Source: Novosphingobium sp.
GTDB taxonomy: Bacteria > Pseudomonadota > Alphaproteobacteria > Sphingomonadales > Sphingomonadaceae
NCBI GenBank assembly: GCA_021299075.1
Contig: JAJTFU010000065.1
Location: 1-30,197 of the forward strand
Length of the DNA stretch: 30,197 nt
Direction: 5' to 3'
Part shown: piece by piece, positions 1-8,658 of the stretch
Layout: each line of letters starts with the position of its first letter
Position numbering within the stretch: the first letter of the stretch is position 1
Position numbers and translations under genes: made by a program
Notes under the pieces: model-generated
What the model was told of the DNA's origin: nothing
What the model saw: the letters and a program-made list of their open reading frames with translations, nothing else
Database searches by the model: none

Positions 1-323
1 TCGATCAGCGTTTCGCCCTTTTTCACGCTCGATTGCGCGGCGTGCATGTTGACCACGTCGGCGCCCAATCGCTTGCCGGCAATCTCGAAGCTAAGCAGGG
101 TGCGGGTGCTGTTCTCGAAGAAGGCGTTGATGATGGTCAGGCCCGCGAGCCGATCCGCGCGCTTGTGCGGCTGGCGGTTCAGTTCGACCCATTGTTCCGC
201 CTCGTCGAGCAGGAACAGGATCTCCCACGGAGCCAGGCCCGCCAGGCCGGTGAGGTCGCGGTGCGGAAAGGCGGCGGAGCCAGCTGGATAGCGGCCCGTA
301 GCGTTGGGGTTCGGCGATGTCAT
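1..323 (-). CDS. pyrB: Aspartate carbamoyltransferase catalytic subunit, N-terminal part (cut by window edge)
   Basis: Catalyses carbamoyl phosphate plus L-aspartate to N-carbamoyl-aspartate, the first committed step of pyrimidine synthesis, in the cytoplasm. The minus-strand frame opens with ATG at 323-321 and stays open to base 1, giving about 107 residues. The carbamoyl-phosphate-binding motif reads FFENSTRTLLSFE at about residues 70-82. It continues into KRLGADVVNM and SSVKKGE, where the S and K contribute to the shared active site of the trimer. The common family form has FFEPSTRT, so N for P is a small variation seen in other alphaproteobacterial copies. The C-terminal aspartate-binding domain lies outside the window. 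It is divergent from sppA with a 137-bp gap, and a hairpin sits directly before its start codon. Identification is firm; only the end is unseen. Confidence 0.95.
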   Translation of the reverse strand, partial: MTSPNPNATGRYPAGSAAFPHRDLTGLAGLAPWEILFLLDEAEQWVELNRQPHKRADRLAGLTIINAFFENSTRTLLSFEIAGKRLGADVVNMHAAQSSVKKGETLI

Positions 324-325
324 TG

Positions 326-347
326 AAGCCAGTGCCCTAGCTGGCTT
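326..347 (-). promoter_or_regulatory. Inverted repeat abutting the pyrB start codon
   Basis: AAGCCAG (326-332) and CTGGCTT (341-347) are perfect 7-bp arms around an 8-nt loop. On the pyrB strand the loop contains AGGG, the only Shine-Dalgarno-like run before the ATG, and the 3' arm ends two bases before that ATG. In RNA this would be a hairpin enclosing the ribosome-binding site. It could equally be a DNA operator. The function is inferred. Confidence 0.4.
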
Positions 348-460
348 GTGGGCGGGTGGCAAGCGCTGGACGGTGCCAATCGCCACTTGATCGATCACGG
401 ACTCGCTATCCGCCCGCATTGTTCCTATGTCGCTGCAAACGTTATCCGGGAACCGATTGC

Positions 461-2359
461 ATGATCTTCGCACGCAAAGTCTGGGCCTTGCTGGTTGGCA
501 TCAAGGATGCCCTGGTGCTCTTGTTCCTGCTGCTGTTCTTCATGGCGCTCTACGGCGTACTCACCGCGCGCCCGTCGCCCGGCCAGGTCCGCGAAGGCGC
601 GCTGCTGCTGAAACTCGATGGCAGCGTGGTGGAAGAGCCGGCCAAGGTCGATCCCCTGGCGCTGCTGATGTCGAGCGAGACGCCGATCAAGGAACATCGC
701 GCGCGGGATATCATTGCGGCGCTGGATGCGGCGGCCAAGGATGAGCGGATCAAGGTGGTCGCGCTGGATCTGGCCCGGTTTACCGGCGGCGGGCAGGTGA
801 CGCTCGAAAACGTTGGCGATGCGCTAGACAAGGTGCGCAAGGCCGGCAAGCCGGTGATCGCTTTCGCCCATGCCTATGCCGATGATGGCCTGTTGCTGGC
901 CGCTCATGCCAGCGAGGTCTGGGTCGATCCGCTGGGCGGTGCCTTTGTGATGGGGCCGGGCGGGATGCGGCTCTACTATGGCGAGGCGCTGGCCCGCTAC
1001 AAGGTGACCCCGCACGTCTTCAAGGTTGGTACCTACAAGGACTTTGTTGAGCCCTACACCCAAAGCCAGGCTTCACCGGCTTCGAAGGAAGCCCGCACGG
1101 CGCTGATTGCGGCGATGTGGGAGAACTGGCAGGCGAACGTCAAAGCGGCGCGGCCCAAGGCTGATCTGGCGCGCGTGACCAGCGATCCGGTGGGCTGGAT
1201 CAAGGCCAGCGGCGGCGATGCGGCCAAGGCCTCGCTGGCGGCGGGGTTGGTCGACAAGCTGGGCACCCATACCGATTACAAGGAGCGCATCCGCGCCCTG
1301 GTGGGCGAGGATCCGGCCGACAAGACGCCGGGCAGCTTTGTCCATACTTCGCCCGATACCCTGCTGGCAGCGCACCCGGCCAAGACCGATGGAGCGGCAA
1401 TCGCCGTGGTCCAGGTCGCGGGTGAGATTGTCGACGGCAAGGCCGGCCCCGGCACGGCCGGCGGCACGCGGATCGCCAAGCTGATTGACCAGGCCAATGC
1501 CGATGGCGCGAAGGCGCTGGTCCTGCGGGTCGATTCGCCCGGCGGCTCGGTCATGGCTTCGGAAGAGATCCGCACTGCGCTGGAACGGTTCAAGGCCGGC
1601 ACCAAGGAGAGCGGCCGCCGTCCGGTCGTGGTTTCGATGGTCAACCTGGCGGCCAGTGGCGGCTACTGGGTCTCGACCCCGGCCGACAAGATCTTTGCCG
1701 AGCCCGGCACGATCACCGGATCGATCGGCATTTTCGCTATGATCCCGACCTTTGAGCGGGCGCTGGCGGACTATGGCGTCAAGTCGGACGGGGTGCGCAG
1801 CACGCCGCTGTCGGGCCAGCCCGACATCCTCACCGGGCTGACGCCCGAGGTGAAGGAGATGATCCAGGCCAATATCGAAAGCAATTACGGGCGGTTCCTT
1901 GGTCTGGTCGGTGCCTCGCGCAAGAAGTCCGCGGCTGAGGTTGAGGCCTTTGCCGAAGGCCGCGTCTGGGATGGCGGCACGGCCCGCCAGAAGGGCCTGG
2001 TTGACCAGTTCGGCGGGATCGATGCGGCGCTGGCCGATGCGGCCCAGCGCGCCAAGCTGGGCGAGGGCTGGCATGCCGCCTGGTACGGCCAGGAAACTGA
2101 TCCCTATGCTTCGCTGATCGAGCAATGGCGCGGTGATGACGAAGCCGATAGCCCTGCGGCTGGCATGGACTTCACCGGGCTGGTCGCCGCCCGCCAGCAG
2201 GCCAAGTTTGACCGCTTGCTGGGCGATCTGGGCCACCTGTTCGAGGCCCGCGGCGCTCAGGCGCTGTGCCTCGATTGCCCGGTCCCGACCACTGCCAAGC
2301 CCGCCAGCGGCAGCAATGCCGGATGGTTGGCGCGCTTGGTCGCAGTTTTCGGGCGCTAG
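461..2359 (+). CDS. sppA: Signal peptide peptidase SppA, 67-kDa type
   Basis: Inner-membrane serine protease that degrades signal peptides after they are cut from preproteins. At 632 residues it matches the long, two-domain SppA class of E. coli. One membrane helix lies near residues 12-30 (LLVGIKDALVLLFLLLFF). The general base Lys193 is in the N-terminal domain motif GTYKDFVEP. The nucleophile Ser363 is in the C-terminal domain motif VDSPGGSVMASEE. This split Lys/Ser dyad is the hallmark of the tandem SppA architecture. The ATG at 461 is preferred because the helix follows at once; an upstream in-frame ATG at 356 would add 35 residues without homology-like character. It is divergent from pyrB and followed by tRNA-Leu. 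Confidence 0.93.
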   Translation: MIFARKVWALLVGIKDALVLLFLLLFFMALYGVLTARPSPGQVREGALLLKLDGSVVEEPAKVDPLALLMSSETPIKEHRARDIIAALDAAAKDERIKVVALDLARFTGGGQVTLENVGDALDKVRKAGKPVIAFAHAYADDGLLLAAHASEVWVDPLGGAFVMGPGGMRLYYGEALARYKVTPHVFKVGTYKDFVEPYTQSQASPASKEARTALIAAMWENWQANVKAARPKADLARVTSDPVGWIKASGGDAAKASLAAGLVDKLGTHTDYKERIRALVGEDPADKTPGSFVHTSPDTLLAAHPAKTDGAAIAVVQVAGEIVDGKAGPGTAGGTRIAKLIDQANADGAKALVLRVDSPGGSVMASEEIRTALERFKAGTKESGRRPVVVSMVNLAASGGYWVSTPADKIFAEPGTITGSIGIFAMIPTFERALADYGVKSDGVRSTPLSGQPDILTGLTPEVKEMIQANIESNYGRFLGLVGASRKKSAAEVEAFAEGRVWDGGTARQKGLVDQFGGIDAALADAAQRAKLGEGWHAAWYGQETDPYASLIEQWRGDDEADSPAAGMDFTGLVAARQQAKFDRLLGDLGHLFEARGAQALCLDCPVPTTAKPASGSNAGWLARLVAVFGR

Positions 2360-2449
2360 CGCGCTTGCCCTTTGCTGCGGGGGCCACTAAGGGCCAGCGC
2401 TTGATTCTGGCCAAACCCGATTGGCCCAGGGATTAGGCTTCGTCGGCAT

Positions 2450-2534
2450 GCGGGCGTGGCGGAATTGGTAGACGCGCTGGTTTTAGGTACCAGTATCGAA
2501 AGATGTGGGGGTTCGAGTCCCTTCGCCCGCACCA
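2450..2534 (+). tRNA. tRNA-Leu (anticodon UAG)
   Basis: An 85-nt class II tRNA. Acceptor arms GCGGGCG (2450-2456) and CGCCCGC (2524-2530) pair perfectly, followed by discriminator A and an encoded CCA (2532-2534). The anticodon arm is CTGGT-TTTAGGT-ACCAG, giving anticodon UAG, which reads CUA and probably other CUN leucine codons. A long variable arm follows, then the T arm with loop TTCGAGT. It lies between sppA and tig, 58 bp before the tig start. Confidence 0.96.
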
Positions 2535-2592
2535 GTTTCCGCCCTGCAGCAGCGCCGATACGGCCGAGGTGTTTGAGAAGGCTTCTATTGTC

Positions 2593-4119
2593 ATGCAGAT
2601 TGTCGAGACCACCAACGAAGGTTTGAAGCGCGCCTATACGGTGAAGATTCCGGCGAAGGATATCGCCGCGAAGATCGATGGCGAAGTTGCCAAGATCACG
2701 CCGCAGGTGCGCATGCCCGGCTTCCGCCCCGGCAAGGTGCCGGCCAACCTGGTCCGCAAGATGCACGGCCCGGCGCTCCACCAGGAAGCGCTGAACACCA
2801 CCGTCCGCGAAGCGATGGACAAGCTGCTGGTTGAGCACAAGCTGCGCCCGGCGATGCAGCCCGAAGTCGCGCTGGGTGAAGGCTATGAAGAAGGCAAGGA
2901 CGCCGAACTGTCGGTTGCGGTCGAAGTGCTGCCCGCGATCACCGTCCCCTCCTTCGAAGGCCTGGCGCTCGAAAAGCTGGTGGTCGAAGTGGCCGAAGCC
3001 GAAGTGGACGAGCAGATTGCCCGCCTCGCTTCGGGTGCCAAGAGCTTCACCGATGCCAAGAAGGGCAAGAAGGCCGAAACCGGCGATCAGCTGATCATCG
3101 ATTTCGTCGGCAAGCTTGATGGCGTTGAGTTCGAAGGCGGCAAGGCCGAAGACGCGGCGCTGGAAATCGGTTCGGGCCGGTTCATCCCGGGCTTCGAGGA
3201 GCAGCTCGTCGGCGTCAATGTTGGCGATGAGAAGACCATCACCGTGACCTTCCCGGCTGACTATCCGGCCGAGAACCTCAAGGGCAAGGATGCCCAGTTC
3301 GACATCACCGTCAAGGCGGTGAAGGTCGCCGGCGAAACCAAGATCGACGATGACTTCGCCAAGAACCTGGGTCTCGAAAGCCTCGAACAGCTCAAGGGTC
3401 TGCTGCGCGGTCAGCTGGAGCAGGAAACTGCCGGCCTGACCCGCACCCAGATGAAGCGCGCGCTGCTTGATCAGCTCGCCGCCGGTCATGATTTCGAAGT
3501 GCCGCCGAGCATGGTCGAAGCCGAATTCGCCCAGATCTGGGCCCAGCTGCAGCAGGAAGCTCAGAACGAGGCCGATCCCGCCGCCGCCATGGCCGAAATC
3601 GAGGCCGATAAGGAAGACTATCGCGGCATCGCCGTGCGCCGCGTGCGCCTCGGCCTGCTGCTGTCGGAAATCGGCCAGGCCAATGGCGTCGAGGTGAGCA
3701 GCCAGGAAATGCAGATGCTGGTTGCCCAGGCCGCCCAGCAGTACCGCCCGGAAGACCGTCAGCGCTTTGCCGAATATATCAGCCAGGATCCGCTCGCCGC
3801 GGCCCAGCTGCGTGCGCCGCTGTTCGAGGACAAGGTCGTCGACTTCCTGTTCGACAAGGCTGAAGTGACCGAGCGCAAGGTCACCCGCGAAGAGCTACAG
3901 GCCGCTATCGAAGCGGAAGAAACTGCCGCTCCGGCCGCCAAGCCGGCCAAGAAGGCTGCGCCCAAGAAGGCCGCCAAGAAGGACGAAGCTCCGGCCGAGG
4001 AAAAGCCGGCCAAGGCTGAAAAGCCGGCCAAGAAGGAAGCCGCTCCCAAGGCTGAAAAGGCTGCAAAGCCAGCCGCCGAAAAGAAGCCGGCTGCCAAGAA
4101 GGCTCCGGCCAAGAAGTAA
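2593..4119 (+). CDS. tig: Trigger factor, ribosome-associated chaperone and prolyl isomerase, with a Lys/Ala-rich tail
   Basis: Binds ribosomal protein L23 at the exit tunnel and shields nascent chains. The N-terminal ribosome-binding signature is GFRPGKVP at residues 43-50, equivalent to the GFRxGxxP loop. The FKBP-type isomerase domain spans about residues 160-250 (GDQLIIDFVGKLDG, then SGRFIPGFEEQL). A helical C-terminal chaperone domain follows to about 440. The last 60 or so residues are a low-complexity Lys/Ala/Pro/Glu tail with repeated AKK and KPA units, resembling a histone-H1-like tail. Total length is 508, longer than the 432 of E. coli because of this tail. The ATG at 2593 starts the conserved MQIVETTNEGLKR. 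In many proteobacteria clpP and clpX follow directly; here two unrelated minus-strand genes intervene. Confidence 0.95.
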   Translation: MQIVETTNEGLKRAYTVKIPAKDIAAKIDGEVAKITPQVRMPGFRPGKVPANLVRKMHGPALHQEALNTTVREAMDKLLVEHKLRPAMQPEVALGEGYEEGKDAELSVAVEVLPAITVPSFEGLALEKLVVEVAEAEVDEQIARLASGAKSFTDAKKGKKAETGDQLIIDFVGKLDGVEFEGGKAEDAALEIGSGRFIPGFEEQLVGVNVGDEKTITVTFPADYPAENLKGKDAQFDITVKAVKVAGETKIDDDFAKNLGLESLEQLKGLLRGQLEQETAGLTRTQMKRALLDQLAAGHDFEVPPSMVEAEFAQIWAQLQQEAQNEADPAAAMAEIEADKEDYRGIAVRRVRLGLLLSEIGQANGVEVSSQEMQMLVAQAAQQYRPEDRQRFAEYISQDPLAAAQLRAPLFEDKVVDFLFDKAEVTERKVTREELQAAIEAEETAAPAAKPAKKAAPKKAAKKDEAPAEEKPAKAEKPAKKEAAPKAEKAAKPAAEKKPAAKKAPAKK

Positions 4120-4144
4120 TCACGGACCCTAGGTCCTGACGCAG

Positions 4145-4172
4145 CGGGGCGGCGCCACTGGCGACCGCCCCG
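4145..4172 (+). terminator. Hairpin terminator after tig
   Basis: CGGGGCGG (4145-4152) pairs with CCGCCCCG (4165-4172). An inner CGCC/GGCG extension (4153-4156 with 4160-4163) closes an ACT loop, and A4164 is bulged. It is followed by a weakly T-rich TTTGCTATTTGG. It lies 26 bp past the tig stop and before the convergent TetR gene. A smaller GGACC/GGTCC palindrome sits just upstream. Confidence 0.6.
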
Positions 4173-4202
4173 TTTGCTATTTGGCCCGTTTGCGTTGTGG
4201 CG

Positions 4203-4799
4203 CTATTGCGGCGTGAAGGCGCGCCGGACGTATCGCGGCAGCTGCTCGGCAATCTCATCCAAAGACATGCTATTCATGCCGATGCGGCTCATCCGTCCGA
4301 TCCACTGCGGTGCGCCCGATGCCAATGCAACAAAGACATCGAGTGGGACCGGCGGCAAGCGGTCAGCCGCGATATGCGGCGCGGCCCAGGCCAGACCTTT
4401 GGCGCTGAATGCGTCATGCACTTCCTGCGACTGTGCGCCAAAGGCCTCGATCCATTTCGAGCCTGAAACATCGAACATGAACGCGGCGCTGCCCTGCTCG
4501 TCGCGTTGAAAGGCAAAGGCGGCACGCACGGCTGCCTCTATGCCGTCCAATGGATCTTCCGGCGCAGTCATCGCCGCCATGACCCGGTCCCAGAAAGCTC
4601 GGCGGACCAGGGCATAGACGGCAAAGCCAAGATCTTCCTTGGTCGGGAACTGATGGAACAGCGCGCCATTCGAGACGCCAGCGGCCCGGCACACTTCGGC
4701 GACCGACGTGCCGTCAAACCCCTTCGTCAGGAAAAGCTCCTGCGCAGCGGCAACAATACGGTTGCGGGTATCGGAAGAGCGGCTCTGCTTCACGCCCAA
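4203..4799 (-). CDS. TetR family transcriptional regulator
   Basis: A 198-residue repressor-type protein. The N-terminal DNA-binding domain is clear: RNRIVAAAQELFLTKGFDG, then SVAEVCRAAGVSNGALFHQF at about residues 32-51, the usual TetR helix-turn-helix ending in the FYxxFxxKE-like block (LFHQFPTKEDL). The rest is a helical ligand-binding domain that does not reveal its ligand. The longest frame starts with TTG at 4799; a GTG two codons in (4793) is an alternative better spaced from the AAAGA upstream, so the start is uncertain by two codons. It lies 41 bp downstream of the amidase gene on the same strand, so the pair may be co-transcribed and the amidase is a natural candidate target. Confidence 0.85.
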   Translation of the reverse strand: MGVKQSRSSDTRNRIVAAAQELFLTKGFDGTSVAEVCRAAGVSNGALFHQFPTKEDLGFAVYALVRRAFWDRVMAAMTAPEDPLDGIEAAVRAAFAFQRDEQGSAAFMFDVSGSKWIEAFGAQSQEVHDAFSAKGLAWAAPHIAADRLPPVPLDVFVALASGAPQWIGRMSRIGMNSMSLDEIAEQLPRYVRRAFTPQ

Positions 4800-4840
4800 T
4801 CTTTGCAGTAGTTTGGGTGGTTGTGCAATCGTTTGGAGCG

Positions 4841-6343
4841 TTACTCCCCCCAGCGCTTGAAGGAGGGGCGTGGCAGGCTGGCGGTGCGCGCGCGCTCAAA
4901 GGCCGCGCCGGCCTGCAAGACTGCGTGATCGGTCCATTTGCCGCCCATGAACGAGAGCCCGAGCGGCAAACCTTCGATTGCTCCCATCGGCACGGTCAGG
5001 TGCGGATAGCCAGCGATGGCTGCCAGGCTGCCGGCACCGATCCCCAGGAAGCGGTCGCCGGTCACCAGGTCGGTCGACCAGGCCGGACCGCCGGTTGGCG
5101 CGATCAACAGGCTGACCTTGTGATCGGCCAGCAGCTTGTCGATCCCCAGTTCGCCCGCCAGCTTCAGCGAATTGGCCCGCGCCCTGGCATAGGCCTCAGC
5201 ATCGGTCAGCTTGTCGGCGGCAATGAAGGTATCCTGGCCGAACCAGCGCAGTTCCTTGTCGGCATTGGCCTGGTTGAATTCGATCAGCTCGGTCAGGCTG
5301 CGCGGCAGGCCGGTGCCGGGCAGGGACTCCAGATAGGCCTTCATGTCGCGCCGCAGCTCGTAACGCAGCACATAGCCCTCATCGCGGCCCATGCTGGGGT
5401 CGGGCTGGAAATCGATCTCGACAATCTCGGCCCCGGCGGCCTTGAGATCGGCCACGGCCTGTTCGAACACCCGGCGCACGCCGGGATGGTTGCCGACGGC
5501 ACGCTTGAGCAGCCCGATCCGCTGCCCCTTGAGCGAGGCTGTCGCCAGCCCCTGGGTGAAATCGGTCTTGCGGCTATCAGCCTCGGCCGTGGCGGCATCG
5601 GCCGGATCGCTGCCGGCAATGGCGTTCAGCAGCAGTGCCGCGTCGGCCACGCTGCGGGTCATCGGCCCGGCGGTGTCCTGGCTGGCGCTGATCGGCACGA
5701 CATGGGTGCGGCTGACCAGGCCGACCGTGGGCTTGAACCCGACGATGCTATTGACGGCGGCCGGGCAGGTGATCGAACCATCGGTCTCGGTCCCGATCGC
5801 CGCCCAGGCCATGCCGGCGGCAATCGCCGCTCCGCTGCCCGAGGACGAACCGCAGCTGTTGCGGTCAATTGCATGGGGATTGCGCGTCAGCCCGCCCACC
5901 GCGCTCCACCCCGAAGTGCTGGGGGAGTGGCGGATATTGGCCCATTCGGAGAGGTTGGTCTTGCCCAGCACCACGCCGCCGGCTGCGCGCAGCCGGGTGA
6001 CCAGCGGGGCATCGCGATTGGTGCGGTTGGCGACGAGGGCCAGCGATCCTGCGGTCGTCGGCCATTCGCGCGTTTCGACATTGTCCTTGATCAGCACGGT
6101 ACGCCCATCGAGCGGCCCGGTGCCGGCCAGCCGCGCGGCTTCCTGCGGGGCGGCCGGATTGCCGGCGATCACGGCGTTAAGCTGCGGGCCTTTTTCCGCA
6201 TCGTCCAGCCTGGCGATCGTGGCCAGATAGGCCTTGGCCTCGGCCGCGCGCTGCGCCGGCGTCTCTGCCACTGCCGTCGTTGCGGCAAGCGCGATGGCCA
6301 GCGCCAGGGCCGGCGCGGCAAGATGGCGGGGCGTGATTGGCAT
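4841..6343 (-). CDS. Exported amidase-signature hydrolase, peptide-amidase-like
   Basis: A 500-residue amidase-signature enzyme that hydrolyses carboxamide bonds. A signal peptide is visible (hydrophobic run at about residues 9-25, then TAVAE), so it probably acts in the periplasm. The Ser-cisSer-Lys triad can be placed: Lys86 in TVLIKDNVE, cis-Ser166 in CGSSSGSGAA, nucleophile Ser190 in GTETDGSITCPAA. The 24-residue spacing between the two serines and the GTETDGSITCPA block match peptide amidase (Pam) of Stenotrophomonas, which removes C-terminal amides from peptides, as I remember that family. The exact substrate is inferred. The gene sits between tig and clpP, is divergent from clpP, and is followed by tetR. 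Confidence 0.85.
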   Translation of the reverse strand: MPITPRHLAAPALALAIALAATTAVAETPAQRAAEAKAYLATIARLDDAEKGPQLNAVIAGNPAAPQEAARLAGTGPLDGRTVLIKDNVETREWPTTAGSLALVANRTNRDAPLVTRLRAAGGVVLGKTNLSEWANIRHSPSTSGWSAVGGLTRNPHAIDRNSCGSSSGSGAAIAAGMAWAAIGTETDGSITCPAAVNSIVGFKPTVGLVSRTHVVPISASQDTAGPMTRSVADAALLLNAIAGSDPADAATAEADSRKTDFTQGLATASLKGQRIGLLKRAVGNHPGVRRVFEQAVADLKAAGAEIVEIDFQPDPSMGRDEGYVLRYELRRDMKAYLESLPGTGLPRSLTELIEFNQANADKELRWFGQDTFIAADKLTDAEAYARARANSLKLAGELGIDKLLADHKVSLLIAPTGGPAWSTDLVTGDRFLGIGAGSLAAIAGYPHLTVPMGAIEGLPLGLSFMGGKWTDHAVLQAGAAFERARTASLPRPSFKRWGE

Positions 6344-6419
6344 TCATCAACTCCGGACTGGAAGATTTAACCTGGCCCGACCTTATGGTCAGCGGCGGGT
6401 AAACATCAATCGGTTAACG

Positions 6420-6450
6420 CCCTTGAACATCGCGCGGCCAGCGCCGACAT
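6420..6450 (+). promoter_or_regulatory. Candidate sigma-32 (heat-shock) promoter of clpP
   Basis: CCCTTGAA ends at 6427 and contains the sigma-32 -35 core CTTGAA (6422-6427). A weaker -10-like CCGACAT lies at 6444-6450, about 17 nt further on and poorer than the CCCCAT consensus. clpP is a classic RpoH target and rpoH is also in this window. The -35 is seen; the assignment is inferred. Confidence 0.4.
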
Positions 6451-6477
6451 AGGGCGGCCAATCACATGAGGACTACC

Positions 6478-7164
6478 ATGCTCGACCTGTTCAATCAGCC
6501 CGGCGCCCAGGGCAAGTTTACCCACGATCCAATCACCGGCGCGCTGATTCCGGTTGTGGTCGAACAGTCGAGCCGCGGCGAACGCAGCTTCGATATCTAT
6601 TCGCGCCTGCTGCGCGAGCGGATCATTTTCGTGACCGGCGAGGTTGAGGACCACATGGCCTCGGTTATCGTCGCCCAGCTGCTGTTTCTGGAGAGCGAGA
6701 ATCCCTCGAAGGATATCTCGATGTATATCAACTCGCCCGGCGGCGTGGTGACGGCCGGCATGGCGATCTACGATACCATGCAGTACATCCGTCCGCGGGT
6801 TTCGACCGTCTGCATCGGCCAGGCCTGCTCGATGGGTTCGTTCCTGCTCGCCGCTGGTGAGCCGGGGATGCGGATCGCGCTGCCCCAGTCGCGGATCATG
6901 ATCCATCAGCCCTCGGGCGGAGCGCGCGGCATGGCCAGCGATATCGAGATCCAGGCGCGCGAGATCCTGCGCCTCAAGCAGACGATGCACGAACTCTATT
7001 CCAAGTTCACCGGCAAGACCGAGCAGGAAGTCGCCGACGCGATGGACCGCGATACGTGGATGTCGGCGACCGAGGCCCAGGAATTCGGCCTGGTCGACAA
7101 GGTATTCGAGAACCGTCCGGCCAGCGAAGCTGATGCAAGCGGGACTGGTGGAGCCCCTGCCTAA
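6478..7164 (+). CDS. clpP: ATP-dependent Clp protease proteolytic subunit ClpP
   Basis: Serine protease that forms the tetradecameric chamber used by ClpX and ClpA. Counting from the upstream ATG at 6466, the triad is Ser122 (QACSMGSFLL), His147 (MIHQPSGG) and Asp196 (MDRDTWMSA). The spacings of 25 and 49 equal those of E. coli ClpP. The C-terminal ends in a short Gly/Ala-rich tail. I prefer the second ATG at 6478 (228 residues, subtract 4 from the numbers above) because GAGGA at 6468-6472 is well spaced for it, while the first ATG lacks such a site. It is divergent from the amidase gene and is followed after 131 bp by clpX. Confidence 0.95.
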   Translation: MLDLFNQPGAQGKFTHDPITGALIPVVVEQSSRGERSFDIYSRLLRERIIFVTGEVEDHMASVIVAQLLFLESENPSKDISMYINSPGGVVTAGMAIYDTMQYIRPRVSTVCIGQACSMGSFLLAAGEPGMRIALPQSRIMIHQPSGGARGMASDIEIQAREILRLKQTMHELYSKFTGKTEQEVADAMDRDTWMSATEAQEFGLVDKVFENRPASEADASGTGGAPA

Positions 7165-7241
7165 GGCGGAACGCTTTGCTAACCTTGCCGCTTCAGCCGG
7201 GGGCAAGCTCCCCTGTGCTAAGCGCTAGGATTGATTAATGC

Positions 7242-7281
7242 ACTCGCCCGGTTAGGATTGGGCGAGTCCCGCCTATGCGGG
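7242..7281 (+). promoter_or_regulatory. Two tandem hairpins in the clpP-clpX gap
   Basis: ACTCGCCC (7242-7249) pairs with GGGCGAGT (7260-7267). Directly after it, CCCGC (7268-7272) pairs with GCGGG (7277-7281) around CTAT. The second hairpin ends 14 nt before the clpX ATG and next to its GGGAATAGG ribosome-binding site. No T-run follows, so this looks like an mRNA processing, stability or translation element rather than a terminator. Confidence 0.4.
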
Positions 7282-7295
7282 TAACGGGAATAGGC

Positions 7296-8515
<1,220 letters not shown>

Positions 8516-8658
8516 CGCGGCTGCGGGGCGGCTTGTCCTGCATGCCGCCACGGGCCCTTCAACTGGCCGAAATTCGCGCGCGCTACGTCCTTTCGCCCAT
8601 GTCGTAAGCGATCTGGTCGTTTCTATCTCCTGTCCCGAGGGCGCACAGGAGAATACCA

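Noticed and set aside
1073..2236. Long minus-strand open frame inside sppA
   Set aside because: It is antisense to a gene with intact catalytic motifs and its translation is Arg/Gly/Ala-rich with no domain. High GC content creates such frames.
2356..3489. Long minus-strand open frame across tRNA-Leu and tig
   Set aside because: It covers the tRNA and the trigger factor N-terminal domain on the wrong strand and shows no family motif.
4817..6370. Plus-strand 517-codon open frame over the amidase
   Set aside because: The opposite strand carries the amidase triad, signal peptide and normal length; this frame is its GC-driven mirror.
6364..6420. CtrA binding site (TTAA-N7-TTAA) between the amidase gene and clpP
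   Set aside because: TTAACC and GGTTAAC occur but not at the required spacing.
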